From Geomonas oryzae (GTDB lineage: Bacteria; Desulfobacterota; Desulfuromonadia; Geobacterales; Geobacteraceae): 64,000 nt of DNA. The notes below the pieces were generated by a model. It saw only the letters and a list, made by a program, of their open reading frames with translations. It searched no databases and was not told the origin of the DNA. The position numbers and the translations under genes were made by a program. Positions 25,885-34,328 of the stretch are shown here, piece after piece; position 1 is the first letter of the stretch, and each line of letters begins with the position of its first letter. The stretch covers positions 762,389 through 826,388 of the forward strand of contig NZ_RAHW01000002.1 of assembly GCF_004117875.1 (NCBI RefSeq). The letters run 5' to 3'.

Positions 25885-26042
25885 GTCCCCCCCTTTGCGA
25901 AGGGGGGCAAGGGGGGATTTGCCTTGGTTATGCCAGACCATTCCCGCACAGTGCGCAGTCAGACGGCAGATGCTGAGCGACTTCTGTTCGAACCTGCCAA
26001 TAAAATGCAAATCCCCCCCGTCCCCCCTTCGCAAAGGGGGGA
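25885..26042. repeat. Inverted pair of C/G-rich repeats between two glycosyltransferase genes
   Basis: One copy (25885-25923) is in inverted orientation and one (26008-26042) in direct orientation, about 85 bp apart. Together they can form a large cruciform or RNA hairpin inside the cluster. The remaining part of gap 25784-26134 is C-rich and shows no gene. Confidence 0.75.
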
Positions 26043-26134
26043 GCGCGAGTTCACATGCGGTGCTTCGTGGAGACCCTTGTCGCAATTCGCCGTCCCCCAA
26101 ATCCCCGTCCCCTTGGACCCCCCGGAATAACCCG

Positions 26135-27232
26135 CTAATCGCCGCCCCCCAGCTCCCGGCAGATGGCGAGCAGTTCCTCAACCCGGTGCCGGCAGGTGTG
26201 CCGTGCGAGTATGGTCTGCCGCCCGTGCGCGGCGAGCCGGTGCGCTTTGCCGGGGTCCTCGAGCAGCGCCTTCATCCTGGCTTCCATCTCCCGCCCGTCC
26301 CGGGCGTAAAGAAGGTCCTTGCCCGCCTCGAAGAGCCTGTCGCTGTCGACCCAAGGGGCGGAAACGAGCGGGATGCCGCAGGCGAGCGCCTCGAAGGGGC
26401 GGATGGTGGGGATCCCCGGGAGCGCCTCCACGTAAGGGCGACGCGGTATGTGAACGGTGAGTCGGAACCTGCTGAAGACCCTGGGGACGTTGAAGTTCGG
26501 GAGCCAACCGCCGTAGCCGATCCCGCTCTCGGCAAGGAGCTGCAGCGCCTGGCGCGGATAGCGCACCCCGTACACCGCCGCTTTGAGATGGAGACGTCTT
26601 ACCGGCTCGACGAAGAACTCGCGGATCTCCTCGCTGCGCTCGTCGTCGCCCCAGTTGCCGACCCAGACGACGTCCCCCACCTTGTCCGCCCCTTCTACCG
26701 GCGCGAAGACCCGCACGTCCGCCGCCTCGTGCCAGACCCACACCTTTTTCGCCCAGCCGCGGTCGAGGTAGATGTCGCGGATCTTTCCGCCGTAGGCAAG
26801 GACGCCGTCGAAGCCGGAGAGGTCGCAGGCGGCCATCGCTTCGGCATCGGTCACGCTTCGGTGATGCGTGTCGTGGAAGAGGAGCCGGTAGCGCCCGCCC
26901 CCCTTGCGGTGCAGGCCGATCAGCCGGACGAGTTCCGGGTCGTTCCATTCGTGCACGATCACCAGGTCCGCCTGCGCGAGGGCCCGGTCCAGATCGAGTT
27001 CATCCAGCCGGTAACGTATCCCGACAAGCCCCGGGTAGACCTGTTCGAACTCCTGCAGCGCGTACTCGCCGCTGTCGCGCAACATGTTCCGGTAGCTCCA
27101 CCCTTCGTCGGGCTCGTACACCGCGACCTCGTGCCCCATGAGGCGCAGTTCGGTAGCCACGCCGCGCAGGAAATGGGCGTTGCCGTGGTTCCAGTCGGAG
27201 ACTATGGAGTGGTAAAACATTACGATGCGCAT
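26135..27232 (-). CDS. CgeB-like glycosyltransferase 3
   Basis: A 365-residue GT-B protein of the same family: MRIVMFYHSIVSDWNHGNAH at the start and TIRPFEALACGIPLVSAPWV in the donor-binding half. I prefer ATG 27232, with GGAAGG five bases upstream. A GTG at 27262 overlaps the stop of the upstream gene, but the ten extra residues do not look homologous. It is part of the minus-strand operon. Confidence 0.85.
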   Translation of the reverse strand: MRIVMFYHSIVSDWNHGNAHFLRGVATELRLMGHEVAVYEPDEGWSYRNMLRDSGEYALQEFEQVYPGLVGIRYRLDELDLDRALAQADLVIVHEWNDPELVRLIGLHRKGGGRYRLLFHDTHHRSVTDAEAMAACDLSGFDGVLAYGGKIRDIYLDRGWAKKVWVWHEAADVRVFAPVEGADKVGDVVWVGNWGDDERSEEIREFFVEPVRRLHLKAAVYGVRYPRQALQLLAESGIGYGGWLPNFNVPRVFSRFRLTVHIPRRPYVEALPGIPTIRPFEALACGIPLVSAPWVDSDRLFEAGKDLLYARDGREMEARMKALLEDPGKAHRLAAHGRQTILARHTCRHRVEELLAICRELGGGD

Positions 27233-27258
27233 GGGTCCTTCCGTTGTCGCGTGATTTG

Positions 27259-28353
27259 TCACGCCTGCCCCCGGAGCCGGTCGTAGAGGTCCAGGTAGCC
27301 GGCGGTCATCCTGGCGGCGGAGAAGCTGCGGCTTCGCTCCAGCGCCTTTTCCCCAAGACGCGCCTGCCGGTTACGGTCGGCGCAAAGGGCGCAGAGTTCG
27401 GTTTGCAGTTGCCCTGGGGATTCGGGATCGACAAAAACGGCCGCCCCATCCCACAGTTCGCGCAGGCTCGGGATATCGCCTAAAACGAGGGCGCAACCGG
27501 AGAGGGCCGCCTCCAAAACCGTGAGACCGAAAGGCTCGTAGCGTGCGGGGAGCGCGTAGACCGACGCCGCCGCGTACCAAGGGGCAAGCGCGTCGGGAGC
27601 GAGAACGCCGAGGCGGTTCACCCCCTCCACAGCAGCGGACCCGCCGTCCGGGCGGTTGATCTCGCCCGCCACGTACACCGGCCACGGCAGGTCGTATGCG
27701 TTCTTAACCAGCGCGGCGATGTTCTTCGCGTCGTCCCATACCCGCCCCACGGCGAGGATGAAATCCTCCTTCCTACCCGGGCGGAAGCGGGTGCGGGCCC
27801 GCGCGTTGTAGACCACCTGCGCGTCCGGCAGCGGGAGGTAGATGCGGCGGATCGCTTCCAGCATCGCCGCCGAAGGGGCGGCCACGAGTCCCGCCGCGGC
27901 GAGTCCTCGGGTTACCCTGTCGCGGTATTCGTGCAGGCGCTGCGGCGCCTCTTTGCCGCGCACCGCCTGATACCAGGAAAGGACGCAGGAGTGGGCGACG
28001 ACGAGGCATGGGCTTTGCCATGGGAGCGCGGCATGGACGTAGCCGTTCAGGTGCACGAGGTCGGGCTTCAGCTCCGCCTCGAGCGATAAAAGCCACTCCC
28101 CGCTCAGCTCGACGTCGTGCCAGGGGTCGTCCATCCACTCGAGACGGTATTCGCTTTCGTAAAGCGTGACGTTCCCCTCCTCGGCCACTTCACGCCGCTG
28201 TTCCTGTGAGAGGGGCTGCCCCATCGTCGCCAGCGCCACCTGCACGCCATGGATCGAGAGCCCGCGCACGAGTTCGAGGACGTAATTCCAGACCCCGCCG
28301 ATGGGGTCCGCCGTCATCAGTACGAGCCCCGGCGGCGTCACTTTGCCGACCAT
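27259..28353 (-). CDS. GT4-family glycosyltransferase
   Basis: A 364-residue retaining glycosyltransferase of the GT4/Glycos_transf_1 type. The N-terminal half has ADPIGGVWNYVLELVRGLS (glycine loop) and the C-terminal half has PARYEPFGLTVLEAALSGCALVLGD, the E-x7-E nucleotide-sugar motif, split here between two pieces. The open frame continues to TTG 28398 next to a repeat copy; I chose ATG 28353 because the protein similarity begins there, but the ribosome site is weak in both cases. Confidence 0.85.
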   Translation of the reverse strand: MVGKVTPPGLVLMTADPIGGVWNYVLELVRGLSIHGVQVALATMGQPLSQEQRREVAEEGNVTLYESEYRLEWMDDPWHDVELSGEWLLSLEAELKPDLVHLNGYVHAALPWQSPCLVVAHSCVLSWYQAVRGKEAPQRLHEYRDRVTRGLAAAGLVAAPSAAMLEAIRRIYLPLPDAQVVYNARARTRFRPGRKEDFILAVGRVWDDAKNIAALVKNAYDLPWPVYVAGEINRPDGGSAAVEGVNRLGVLAPDALAPWYAAASVYALPARYEPFGLTVLEAALSGCALVLGDIPSLRELWDGAAVFVDPESPGQLQTELCALCADRNRQARLGEKALERSRSFSAARMTAGYLDLYDRLRGQA

Positions 28354-28400
28354 TCCCCGGGATGGCGCCTTCAATTGGTGGTTGTATGGTCGGACCAAGG

Positions 28401-28435
28401 CAAATCCCCCCTGCCCCCCCTTCGCAAAGAGGGGA
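28401..28435. repeat. Dispersed C/G-rich palindromic repeat, copy 5
   Basis: Same element as at 355-389. It directly abuts the possible TTG start of the GT4 gene, so it may have altered that gene's 5' end. Confidence 0.7.
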
Positions 28436-28468
28436 ACCTAAGGCCACATTCTGCGCTTCGTGGGCAAC

Positions 28469-28588
28469 CGCTTCGCCGCTTCACCGCTTCACCGCTTCAC
28501 CGCTTCCCCGCTTCCCCGCTTCCCCGCTTCACCGCTTCCCCGCTTCACCGCTTCCCCGCTTCACCGCTTCCCCGCTTCACCGCTCGAC
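28469..28588. repeat. Octanucleotide tandem repeat, 15 units
   Basis: Fifteen consecutive 8-bp units with consensus CGCTTCMC. The sixth-to-eighth bases alternate CAC and CCC in the later half, and the first and last units are slightly diverged (CGCTTCGC, CGCTCGAC). It lies between the GT4 gene and the 3' end of the oxidoreductase gene, inside the glycan operon. Such arrays change length by slippage. Confidence 0.9.
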
Positions 28589-28629
28589 CGTTCCCGCAAC
28601 TCACGAAACTCACGGGAACCTCCGGGAGA

Positions 28630-29634
28630 CTACCTACCGTATGCCTGGTCCAACACCTGGGCGACGCGCACGAGGTGCTCCGCCTGCGGGTCGAAGGCGC
28701 CTTTGCTGAGCCGCAACTGCCTCGCCCAGGCGACGGCGCATCGCCCACCCCACTCGTCGGGAGGCGAGGAGATGGTCTCCGAGGCGGTGCCGCGGAAGCG
28801 CTCGGCGACGAAGTCGTAGAAGGAGCCCTGGACGTTCTTGAAGCTGACACCGCCGCGGGTGCCGTAGAAGCTCGATTCGATCACGGCGTCGCGCCCCGCG
28901 GAGACGTTCCACGAGCAGGCAAGGCGGACGGCATGCCCCTCTTCCAGCACCAGGGAGACCACCGCGTAGTCCTCGACCTTGCCGCTCCCAGTCTTCAACC
29001 TCTCCCCGCCGGCAAAGATCGAGCTGGAGACGCTGCGCACCTCGGGGTAGCCGAAAAACCAGAGCGCCAGATCGACAAGATGGCTGCCAAGGTCCATGAG
29101 ACACCCCCCGCCGGAAAGCTCGGGATCGTAGAACCACGGCTTGTCCGGTCCGTAGGCGTTGTGGAAGGTGAGGTCCGCGGCGTAGACCTGCCCGATTTCA
29201 CCGGAACTGACCAACTGGTGGATCTTCATGATGCCGTCGGCGAAACGGTAGGAGAAATCGACCCCCAGCAGCCGGTTCATCGACCGGGCGGCATGCACCA
29301 CGAGCTGGGCCTCCTCGGCGTTTCTTCCCAAGGGTTTCTGGCAGAACACGGCAAGCCCCCGGTCCAGGGCGCGCAGGGCCTGGTAGCAATGCCCGGCGGA
29401 AGGTGTGGCGATCACCACCCCGTCCAGGTCGAGCTCCAACAGGGCATCCAGATCCTCGACCAACACCGCCCCGGGCGCCAGCTTCGCCGCCTCACGCGCG
29501 TTCTCCTCGCAGGGGTCCGCGATCGCCGCGACCTCCGCTTCGCCGCTCAAGGCGATGGCCTGCATCCTGTGACGGCCGATCCAGCCGGTCCCCAGAAAAC
29601 CAACCCTCGGCAATGCCGTTTTCTTCTTCATCAT
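28630..29634 (-). CDS. Gfo/Idh/MocA-type sugar oxidoreductase
   Basis: A 334-residue NAD(P)-dependent oxidoreductase. The Rossmann motif is VGFLGTGWIGRHRM (residues about 11-24), and FCQKPLGRNAEEA is the family's EKP-type motif with Lys, here Q-K-P. GGGCLMDLGSHLVDLALWFFG is the substrate-site helix with the catalytic His. It lies in the glycan operon 12 bp after the alcohol dehydrogenase gene and probably oxidises or reduces a nucleotide sugar or its derivative. AGGGG precedes two adjacent ATGs; either may be used. Confidence 0.87.
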   Translation of the reverse strand: MMKKKTALPRVGFLGTGWIGRHRMQAIALSGEAEVAAIADPCEENAREAAKLAPGAVLVEDLDALLELDLDGVVIATPSAGHCYQALRALDRGLAVFCQKPLGRNAEEAQLVVHAARSMNRLLGVDFSYRFADGIMKIHQLVSSGEIGQVYAADLTFHNAYGPDKPWFYDPELSGGGCLMDLGSHLVDLALWFFGYPEVRSVSSSIFAGGERLKTGSGKVEDYAVVSLVLEEGHAVRLACSWNVSAGRDAVIESSFYGTRGGVSFKNVQGSFYDFVAERFRGTASETISSPPDEWGGRCAVAWARQLRLSKGAFDPQAEHLVRVAQVLDQAYGR

Positions 29635-29646
29635 TTCCCCTTTCCC

Positions 29647-30618
29647 TTACTGGCCGATGCGGATCATCCCCTTTAAGAAACCGTCGGGGCGCTCCTCCAT
29701 GATCCGGTAGGCGCGTGCCAGCCCCTCGAGCGGAAAGCTGTGCGTGATGAGTTCACCGAGCGGGAACATCCTCGACTCGACCGCGGCGATCCCCGCCCGC
29801 ATCCCCTCCAGGTAGACCCGCGCGTCGCGCTCGTGCGCGTTGATGACGTCGATCCCCTTCCAGTTCCAGAGCTGGAGGTTCACCTGGCGCAGGCCGTCCT
29901 GGTGGTACCCGGCGATGATGATCTTTCCCCCCTCGCGAACCAGCTCTCCGGCGAGATCCAGCGGCCACTGGTGCCCGGTCGCCTCGACGACGCGGTCGCA
30001 CCCCCGCTCGCCCGCTATCTCGCGCACCCGGTCCATCACCCGCTGGTGGTCGTCGAGCAGCACGGTCTCCTCGGCGCCGCAACGCCTGGCAAGCTCGAGC
30101 GCAAAGCTGCGGCGCGAGATGGCGATGACCCGTGCGCCGCGCGCGGCGGCAAGGGAGGTGAAGATGGCACCCAAGAAACCCGCGCCGATCAACGCCACCG
30201 TCTGACCGGGCTCGATTGAGCTGCGGCGGAAGACGTTCATGGCGCACCCGACCGGCTCCCCCGGAAAGGGCTGGTCGTCCAGGGACGCCGGGATCTTCAC
30301 CAGAGCGTCGGAGCGCACCAGGTCGAATTCGGCGTAGGCGTTGTTGGAGAGAAAAGCGATGCGATCCCCCACCTTCACCCCCTGCACCCCGTCCCCCAGC
30401 GCCCGCACCCTTCCCCACCCTTCGTGACCGGGGGCGCCCGGAAGGGCCGGATAGTTGAACCAGGGGCGTCCTTGCCAAAGCGGAAGGTTCGAGGCGCAGA
30501 CGCCGCACCCTTCGAGGGCGACCAGTACTTCCCCCGCTCCAGGCTCCGGGCGGGGTACCATTTTCACCGCCGCCTCTCCCGGTCCCGTGATCACCGCCGC
30601 TTCCATCGTCTCGCCCAT
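29647..30618 (-). CDS. Zinc-type alcohol/polyol dehydrogenase (MDR family)
   Basis: A 323-residue medium-chain dehydrogenase. The first zinc ligand region reads ALEGCGVCASNLPLWQG and is followed by PGHEGWGRV; the cofactor motif is VALIGAGFLGAIF. The structural-zinc four-cysteine lobe is not evident. I chose ATG 30618: GGAGG is seven bases upstream, and the A of the ATG is shared with the stop of the fusion gene (TGATG). It probably acts on a sugar or polyol of the cluster's glycan. Confidence 0.85.
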   Translation of the reverse strand: MGETMEAAVITGPGEAAVKMVPRPEPGAGEVLVALEGCGVCASNLPLWQGRPWFNYPALPGAPGHEGWGRVRALGDGVQGVKVGDRIAFLSNNAYAEFDLVRSDALVKIPASLDDQPFPGEPVGCAMNVFRRSSIEPGQTVALIGAGFLGAIFTSLAAARGARVIAISRRSFALELARRCGAEETVLLDDHQRVMDRVREIAGERGCDRVVEATGHQWPLDLAGELVREGGKIIIAGYHQDGLRQVNLQLWNWKGIDVINAHERDARVYLEGMRAGIAAVESRMFPLGELITHSFPLEGLARAYRIMEERPDGFLKGMIRIGQ

Positions 30619-32669
30619 CACAAAGCCTCCACACCCGAAACCGGGTACCCTTTTCTTCCCGCCTTGCCCGAGGTCCGCTCGGGCTCAAGGCGCATCGAGG
30701 CGCAGAGCCACCGGTACAGCCGCTCCACCCCTTCCTCGACCGAGTGGCGCGGCGTCCATCCGCAGGCGCCGTTGAACTTGCCGATGTCCGACACGTAGTA
30801 GCGCTGGTCGCCGGTGCGCCATGCATCGAAGAAGACCTGCGGCAGTCGGCCGTGCAGCCCGCGCAGCAACTCCAGAAGTTCCAGGAGGCTGATGGTGCGC
30901 TCGGGGCCTCCCCCGATGTTGAAGGCCTGCCCGGTGAGGCGCGGCATCTCCTCGCGGGCCCGGCACATCGCCTCCACCAGGTCCTCCACGAAGAGGAGAT
31001 CTCGCACCTGGCAGCCGTCGCCGTACAGGGTGATCGGCTCTCCCTTCAGGGTACGGATGGCGAAGTGCGCCACCCACCCCTGGTCCTCGGTGCCGTACTG
31101 GTGCGGTCCGTAGATGCAGCTCATCCTGAAGACGGCGGCGTGGATCCCGAAGCTGCGGGCGTAATCGAGCACGTACTGGTCGGCGCACCCCTTGGAGCAG
31201 CCGTACGGGCTCAGGAAGTCGAGCGGGGTCCCCTCGCCGAAACCGCGTTCACGCAGCGCGGGGTCGACCGGCTCGTAGCGCGAGCCGCTTTTGCGGATGC
31301 GGCACCCGTCGATCCCGCCGTACACCTTGTTGGTCGAGGTGAACAAAAGCGAGGGTGGCTCCTTCGCGGTGCGGATCGCCTCTAGGAGCGCAAAGGTCCC
31401 CTGACCGTTCACGGCGAAGTCGGCGGCCGGGTTGTCGACGCTCGTCGTGACCGCGACCTGGGCCGCGAAGTGGTAGACGTGCGACGAGCGGGCGATGGCA
31501 TCTTGCAGCGCCAGGTGGTTTCGGGTGTCGGCGATCCTTACCTCGAGCCGGTCGCCGCAGTTCTCGGTGAGCCAAAGAAGGTTCTCCTCCACCCCTTCGC
31601 GCGAAAGGTTGTCGTAGACGATGACCCGATGGCCGTCCTGCGTCAGGCGGTGCACGAGGTTCGTCCCGATGAACCCCGCGCCGCCGGTGACGAGGATCGC
31701 CTTCTCAGGACCGGCCGGGGCGCAGGTGCGGGCCGCCTGTTCAATCCCCTTGAGCGCGGTGACGCTCCCCTTTTCCAGCAGCCGGTAGAGGAGCTTCGGC
31801 GTGCCGTCCGCCTTTTTGAAGCCGAAGAAGTACTCCCGCTCGTCCAGGTGGAAGCGGTTCACGGCGGCGAGCGCCGGGTCGAGGTCGTCGGCGCCGTACC
31901 AGTAGATGCGGCTCGCCGGGGCACCGAGGAGATCCAGAAAGACCTGTGCCTGCTTGAACTCGTCGTGCTGCCAGGTGGAAAAGCCCGCCTCCGTAACCCA
32001 GATCTCGCAGGCGGCGCCGCGCTCGTCCAGGATCTCCCGCACCATGGCGATGTTGCGCGCCCACCCTTTCCAGGTGTAGTCGAAGATGTCGGGAAAGCCG
32101 TGGATCCCCACCACGTCGATGTAGTCCATAACGCCCAGGTCGAACATGCGGCAGAGCCAGTGGCCGTCGATGGGGCTCATGCCCCCGAGCACGGTTTTCT
32201 TGCCGCGTTTTTTAGCCCAGTAGGCGGCGGCCCCGATCATCTCGCCGAAGCCGCTCCAGTGCGGGTCGAGGGTCCAGTCCCACTCGCTCAGGTTGTTGGG
32301 CTCGTTCCAGAGTTCGACGTACTCGAAGTGCTCGCCGAAGGAGTCGATGAATAGATCGATGAAATCGGCGTAGTCCCGGGCGCGCTTGGGCGGGGAGGAG
32401 GTCTTGGGCTCGATGCCGATGGAGGGTGGCGTGTACAGGACGCAGGGGAGGAGCTCCACGACGCCGGAGAGGCGCGGGATAAGCCACTCGTACCAGCTTT
32501 TCCCCTCGCTCGTGTACCAGTCCGCCCAGGATATGCCGGTTCTGAGCCGCTTCACGCCGAGTTTTTCGAGGTCGGCAAGGACCCGCTCCACCCGGTCCCG
32601 CTCCCCGGGGCGAAACCACTCGACCAGCCCCAGGTGCTCAGGCAGCCGTTCCACGGACGCGCGGCTCAT
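30618..32669 (-). CDS. Glycoside hydrolase-like / NAD-dependent epimerase fusion protein
   Basis: A 683-residue two-domain protein. Residues 1-300 look like a clan-A TIM-barrel glycosidase (GH39/GH5-like), with the acid/base Glu123 in VELWNEPNN and a candidate nucleophile Glu227 in IWVTEAGFSTW. Residues 323-683 form an extended SDR epimerase: VTGGAGFIGT, TSTNKVYG, and SPYGCSK with Tyr489 and Lys493, closest to CDP-paratose/tyvelose 2-epimerases. ATG 32669 overlaps the stop of the upstream epimerase gene; the open frame before it is a shadow. Joining hydrolase and epimerase is unusual, and the product is unknown. Confidence 0.85.
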   Translation of the reverse strand: MSRASVERLPEHLGLVEWFRPGERDRVERVLADLEKLGVKRLRTGISWADWYTSEGKSWYEWLIPRLSGVVELLPCVLYTPPSIGIEPKTSSPPKRARDYADFIDLFIDSFGEHFEYVELWNEPNNLSEWDWTLDPHWSGFGEMIGAAAYWAKKRGKKTVLGGMSPIDGHWLCRMFDLGVMDYIDVVGIHGFPDIFDYTWKGWARNIAMVREILDERGAACEIWVTEAGFSTWQHDEFKQAQVFLDLLGAPASRIYWYGADDLDPALAAVNRFHLDEREYFFGFKKADGTPKLLYRLLEKGSVTALKGIEQAARTCAPAGPEKAILVTGGAGFIGTNLVHRLTQDGHRVIVYDNLSREGVEENLLWLTENCGDRLEVRIADTRNHLALQDAIARSSHVYHFAAQVAVTTSVDNPAADFAVNGQGTFALLEAIRTAKEPPSLLFTSTNKVYGGIDGCRIRKSGSRYEPVDPALRERGFGEGTPLDFLSPYGCSKGCADQYVLDYARSFGIHAAVFRMSCIYGPHQYGTEDQGWVAHFAIRTLKGEPITLYGDGCQVRDLLFVEDLVEAMCRAREEMPRLTGQAFNIGGGPERTISLLELLELLRGLHGRLPQVFFDAWRTGDQRYYVSDIGKFNGACGWTPRHSVEEGVERLYRWLCASMRLEPERTSGKAGRKGYPVSGVEAL

Positions 32670-33787
32670 AGCGTAAGTCCCCGCTGGGCAAGCTCGGCGT
32701 GCGCCTCGGCCACCCTGTCGACCGCCACCTCCCCTTCGAGCCACGAGGCGAGCTCGGTGAGCCCCTCCTCGAAGCCGACCCTTGGAGCGTAGCCAAGCAC
32801 CTCGCGCGCCGCGGTGATGTCGGCGAAGCAGTGTCGGATGTCGCCCGCCCGGTAACTTCCGGTGATCTCCGGTTCGATGGTGGTGCAGTTGAGCACCCGG
32901 CAGAAGCGCTCGAGCAGTTGCAAAACCGAGATGCTCGCGCCGCTGCCTATGTTGAAGAGCGACTGCTTCTTCGAGTCGACCTCCATGGCGAGGCGGCAGG
33001 CGACCGCCACGTCGCGCACGCTCACGAAGTCGCGCTGCTGGAGGCCGTCCTCGAAGATGCGCGGGGCGTTGCCGTTCATGAGGCGCGAGGCGAAGATGGC
33101 GAGCACCCCGGTGTACGGGTTCGAGAGGGCCTGGCGCGTGCCGTACACGTTGAAGAAGCGAAGGGCCACCACCGGTATCCGGTAACAGTTGCCGACGATG
33201 AGGGCCATCCGCTCCTGGTCGTACTTCGAGAGCGCGTAGACCGAGGCGAGCGAGGGGACCTTGTCCTCCGGGGTCGGGACCGGGACGAGCGGCTCGCGGT
33301 TCGCCGCGCACGGCTCCCAGCTCCCGCAGCGCAGCTGTTCCATGTCGCGCATGATGTCGTCGTAGCTGTTTCCGCTCCCGTCGCGGTAGCGCCCTTCCCC
33401 GTAGATGCTCATGCTGGAGGCGACGATGAGTTTCCGAGATCCCCGCGCGCGGGCCATCTCCTCGAGGAGCACCGCGGTTCCGCAGTTGTTGACCGAGGTG
33501 TACTGCTCGATCTCGTACATGCTCTGGCCGACGCCGACCATGGCGGCGAAATGAAAGACCGCCTCCGTTCCGGCGAGCGCCTTTTTCACCGCCTTCGCGT
33601 CCCGTACGTCTCCCTTGATCAACTCGACTTCGGGATCCAGATAGGCCGGGCGCCTGCCGTCGGGGCCGTGCACCTGCGGAACCAGGCTGTCCAGGACGCG
33701 CACCCGGTAACCGTGACGTAGCAACTCGTCCGCCAGGTGGGAACCGATGAAACCGGCTCCACCCGTTATGAGAACGGTTCCTGCCAT
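32666..33787 (-). CDS. NAD-dependent nucleotide-sugar epimerase/dehydratase
   Basis: A 373-residue extended short-chain dehydrogenase. The NAD motif is ITGGAGFIGSHLAD (7-20), the catalytic segment is ASVYALSKYDQERMAL (YxxxK), and VVALRFFNVYGTRQ is family-typical. It resembles dTDP-L-rhamnose 4-epimerase-like proteins. It is the first gene of the minus-strand glycan operon, with a strong promoter upstream and a 4-bp overlap with the fusion gene. Confidence 0.88.
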   Translation of the reverse strand: MAGTVLITGGAGFIGSHLADELLRHGYRVRVLDSLVPQVHGPDGRRPAYLDPEVELIKGDVRDAKAVKKALAGTEAVFHFAAMVGVGQSMYEIEQYTSVNNCGTAVLLEEMARARGSRKLIVASSMSIYGEGRYRDGSGNSYDDIMRDMEQLRCGSWEPCAANREPLVPVPTPEDKVPSLASVYALSKYDQERMALIVGNCYRIPVVALRFFNVYGTRQALSNPYTGVLAIFASRLMNGNAPRIFEDGLQQRDFVSVRDVAVACRLAMEVDSKKQSLFNIGSGASISVLQLLERFCRVLNCTTIEPEITGSYRAGDIRHCFADITAAREVLGYAPRVGFEEGLTELASWLEGEVAVDRVAEAHAELAQRGLTL

Positions 33788-33869
33788 GGAGTCCTCCTTG
33801 GAGCGGTGGGATGTTTGCGTCGCTCGTCTAATAAACCAAGAATTAATCCGTACACATTAGCAGTACCCA

Positions 33870-33897
33870 ATACTATCAGTGACGGATTTTCTGTCAA
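33870..33897 (-). promoter_or_regulatory. Promoter of the glycan cluster
   Basis: On the minus strand a perfect TTGACA (33897-33892), 16-bp spacer, and TAGTAT (33875-33870). The transcript would start about 75 bases before the first epimerase ATG. Confidence 0.65.
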
Positions 33898-34163
33898 ACG
33901 ATTTGCGAAAAAAAGCGCTGTTTCTCCCAATAAGATGGAGGAGATGGGAAGGTCACTCCCCTCGAGCGGTGTAGCAGTTGCGTCACTTTCGCCGCCGCCC
34001 TCATCCCCTCCGCCGCCAAATGAAAACCGCCCCGCCCCGATTCGGTTTTAAAATTTGGGTTATGTGTTATTTTTAGAGCCTGTTAATTTCAGGACTGCGT
34101 CACCTGCTGCACCTATTCTTTTTCCCGATTAGTGATGATCTTCCGCTGAGCAACGTCCACCTC

Positions 34164-34273
34164 CCCTCTCCCTCCGGGAGAGGGCCAGGGTGAGGGCGTC
34201 GGCAGTTGCAACTACTCACTTCGCGGCAACGCCCTCACCCGCCCTACGGGCACCCTCTCCCGGAGGGAGAGGG
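34164..34273. repeat. Paired palindromic repeats (second repeat family)
   Basis: Two 21-bp self-palindromes (34164-34184 and 34253-34273), each with CCCTCTCC and GGAGAGGG arms, lie head to head. Between them, GGGTGAGGGCGT and its inverse extend the pairing. A related single copy with the same right flank is at 53254-53292. Confidence 0.8.
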
Positions 34274-34328
34274 GGACTAGCGGAGGAAAATCCCTGATCA
34301 CGTTCTTTTTTGAGAAGCGGAGGTTATC

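Larger units (their letters stand above)
33788..34328. other. Divergent intergenic region between glycan cluster and treZ
   Basis: These 541 bases hold the cluster promoter (33870-33897), an AT-rich stretch around 33900-34110 and the paired palindromes at 34164-34273. No gene with a credible start was seen. Local AT content is clearly higher than in the genes on both sides. Confidence 0.6.

Noticed and set aside
28469..28588. CRISPR-like array
   Set aside because: The 8-bp units are contiguous with no spacers.
28460..28819. Open frames with repeated HRFTASPLPRF peptides on the plus strand
   Set aside because: They only translate the 8-bp DNA repeat, which stays open in all frames, and continue as antisense of the oxidoreductase gene.
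32670..33311. N-terminal extension of the glycosidase-epimerase fusion frame
   Set aside because: It lies inside the upstream epimerase gene in another frame and has the Arg/Gly-rich composition of a shadow frame; ATG 32669 overlaps that gene's stop as in the rest of the operon.
22773..33787. Prophage or defence island
   Set aside because: All genes are sugar-nucleotide or glycosyl-transfer enzymes; no integrase, phage structural gene, nuclease or helicase of defence type is present.
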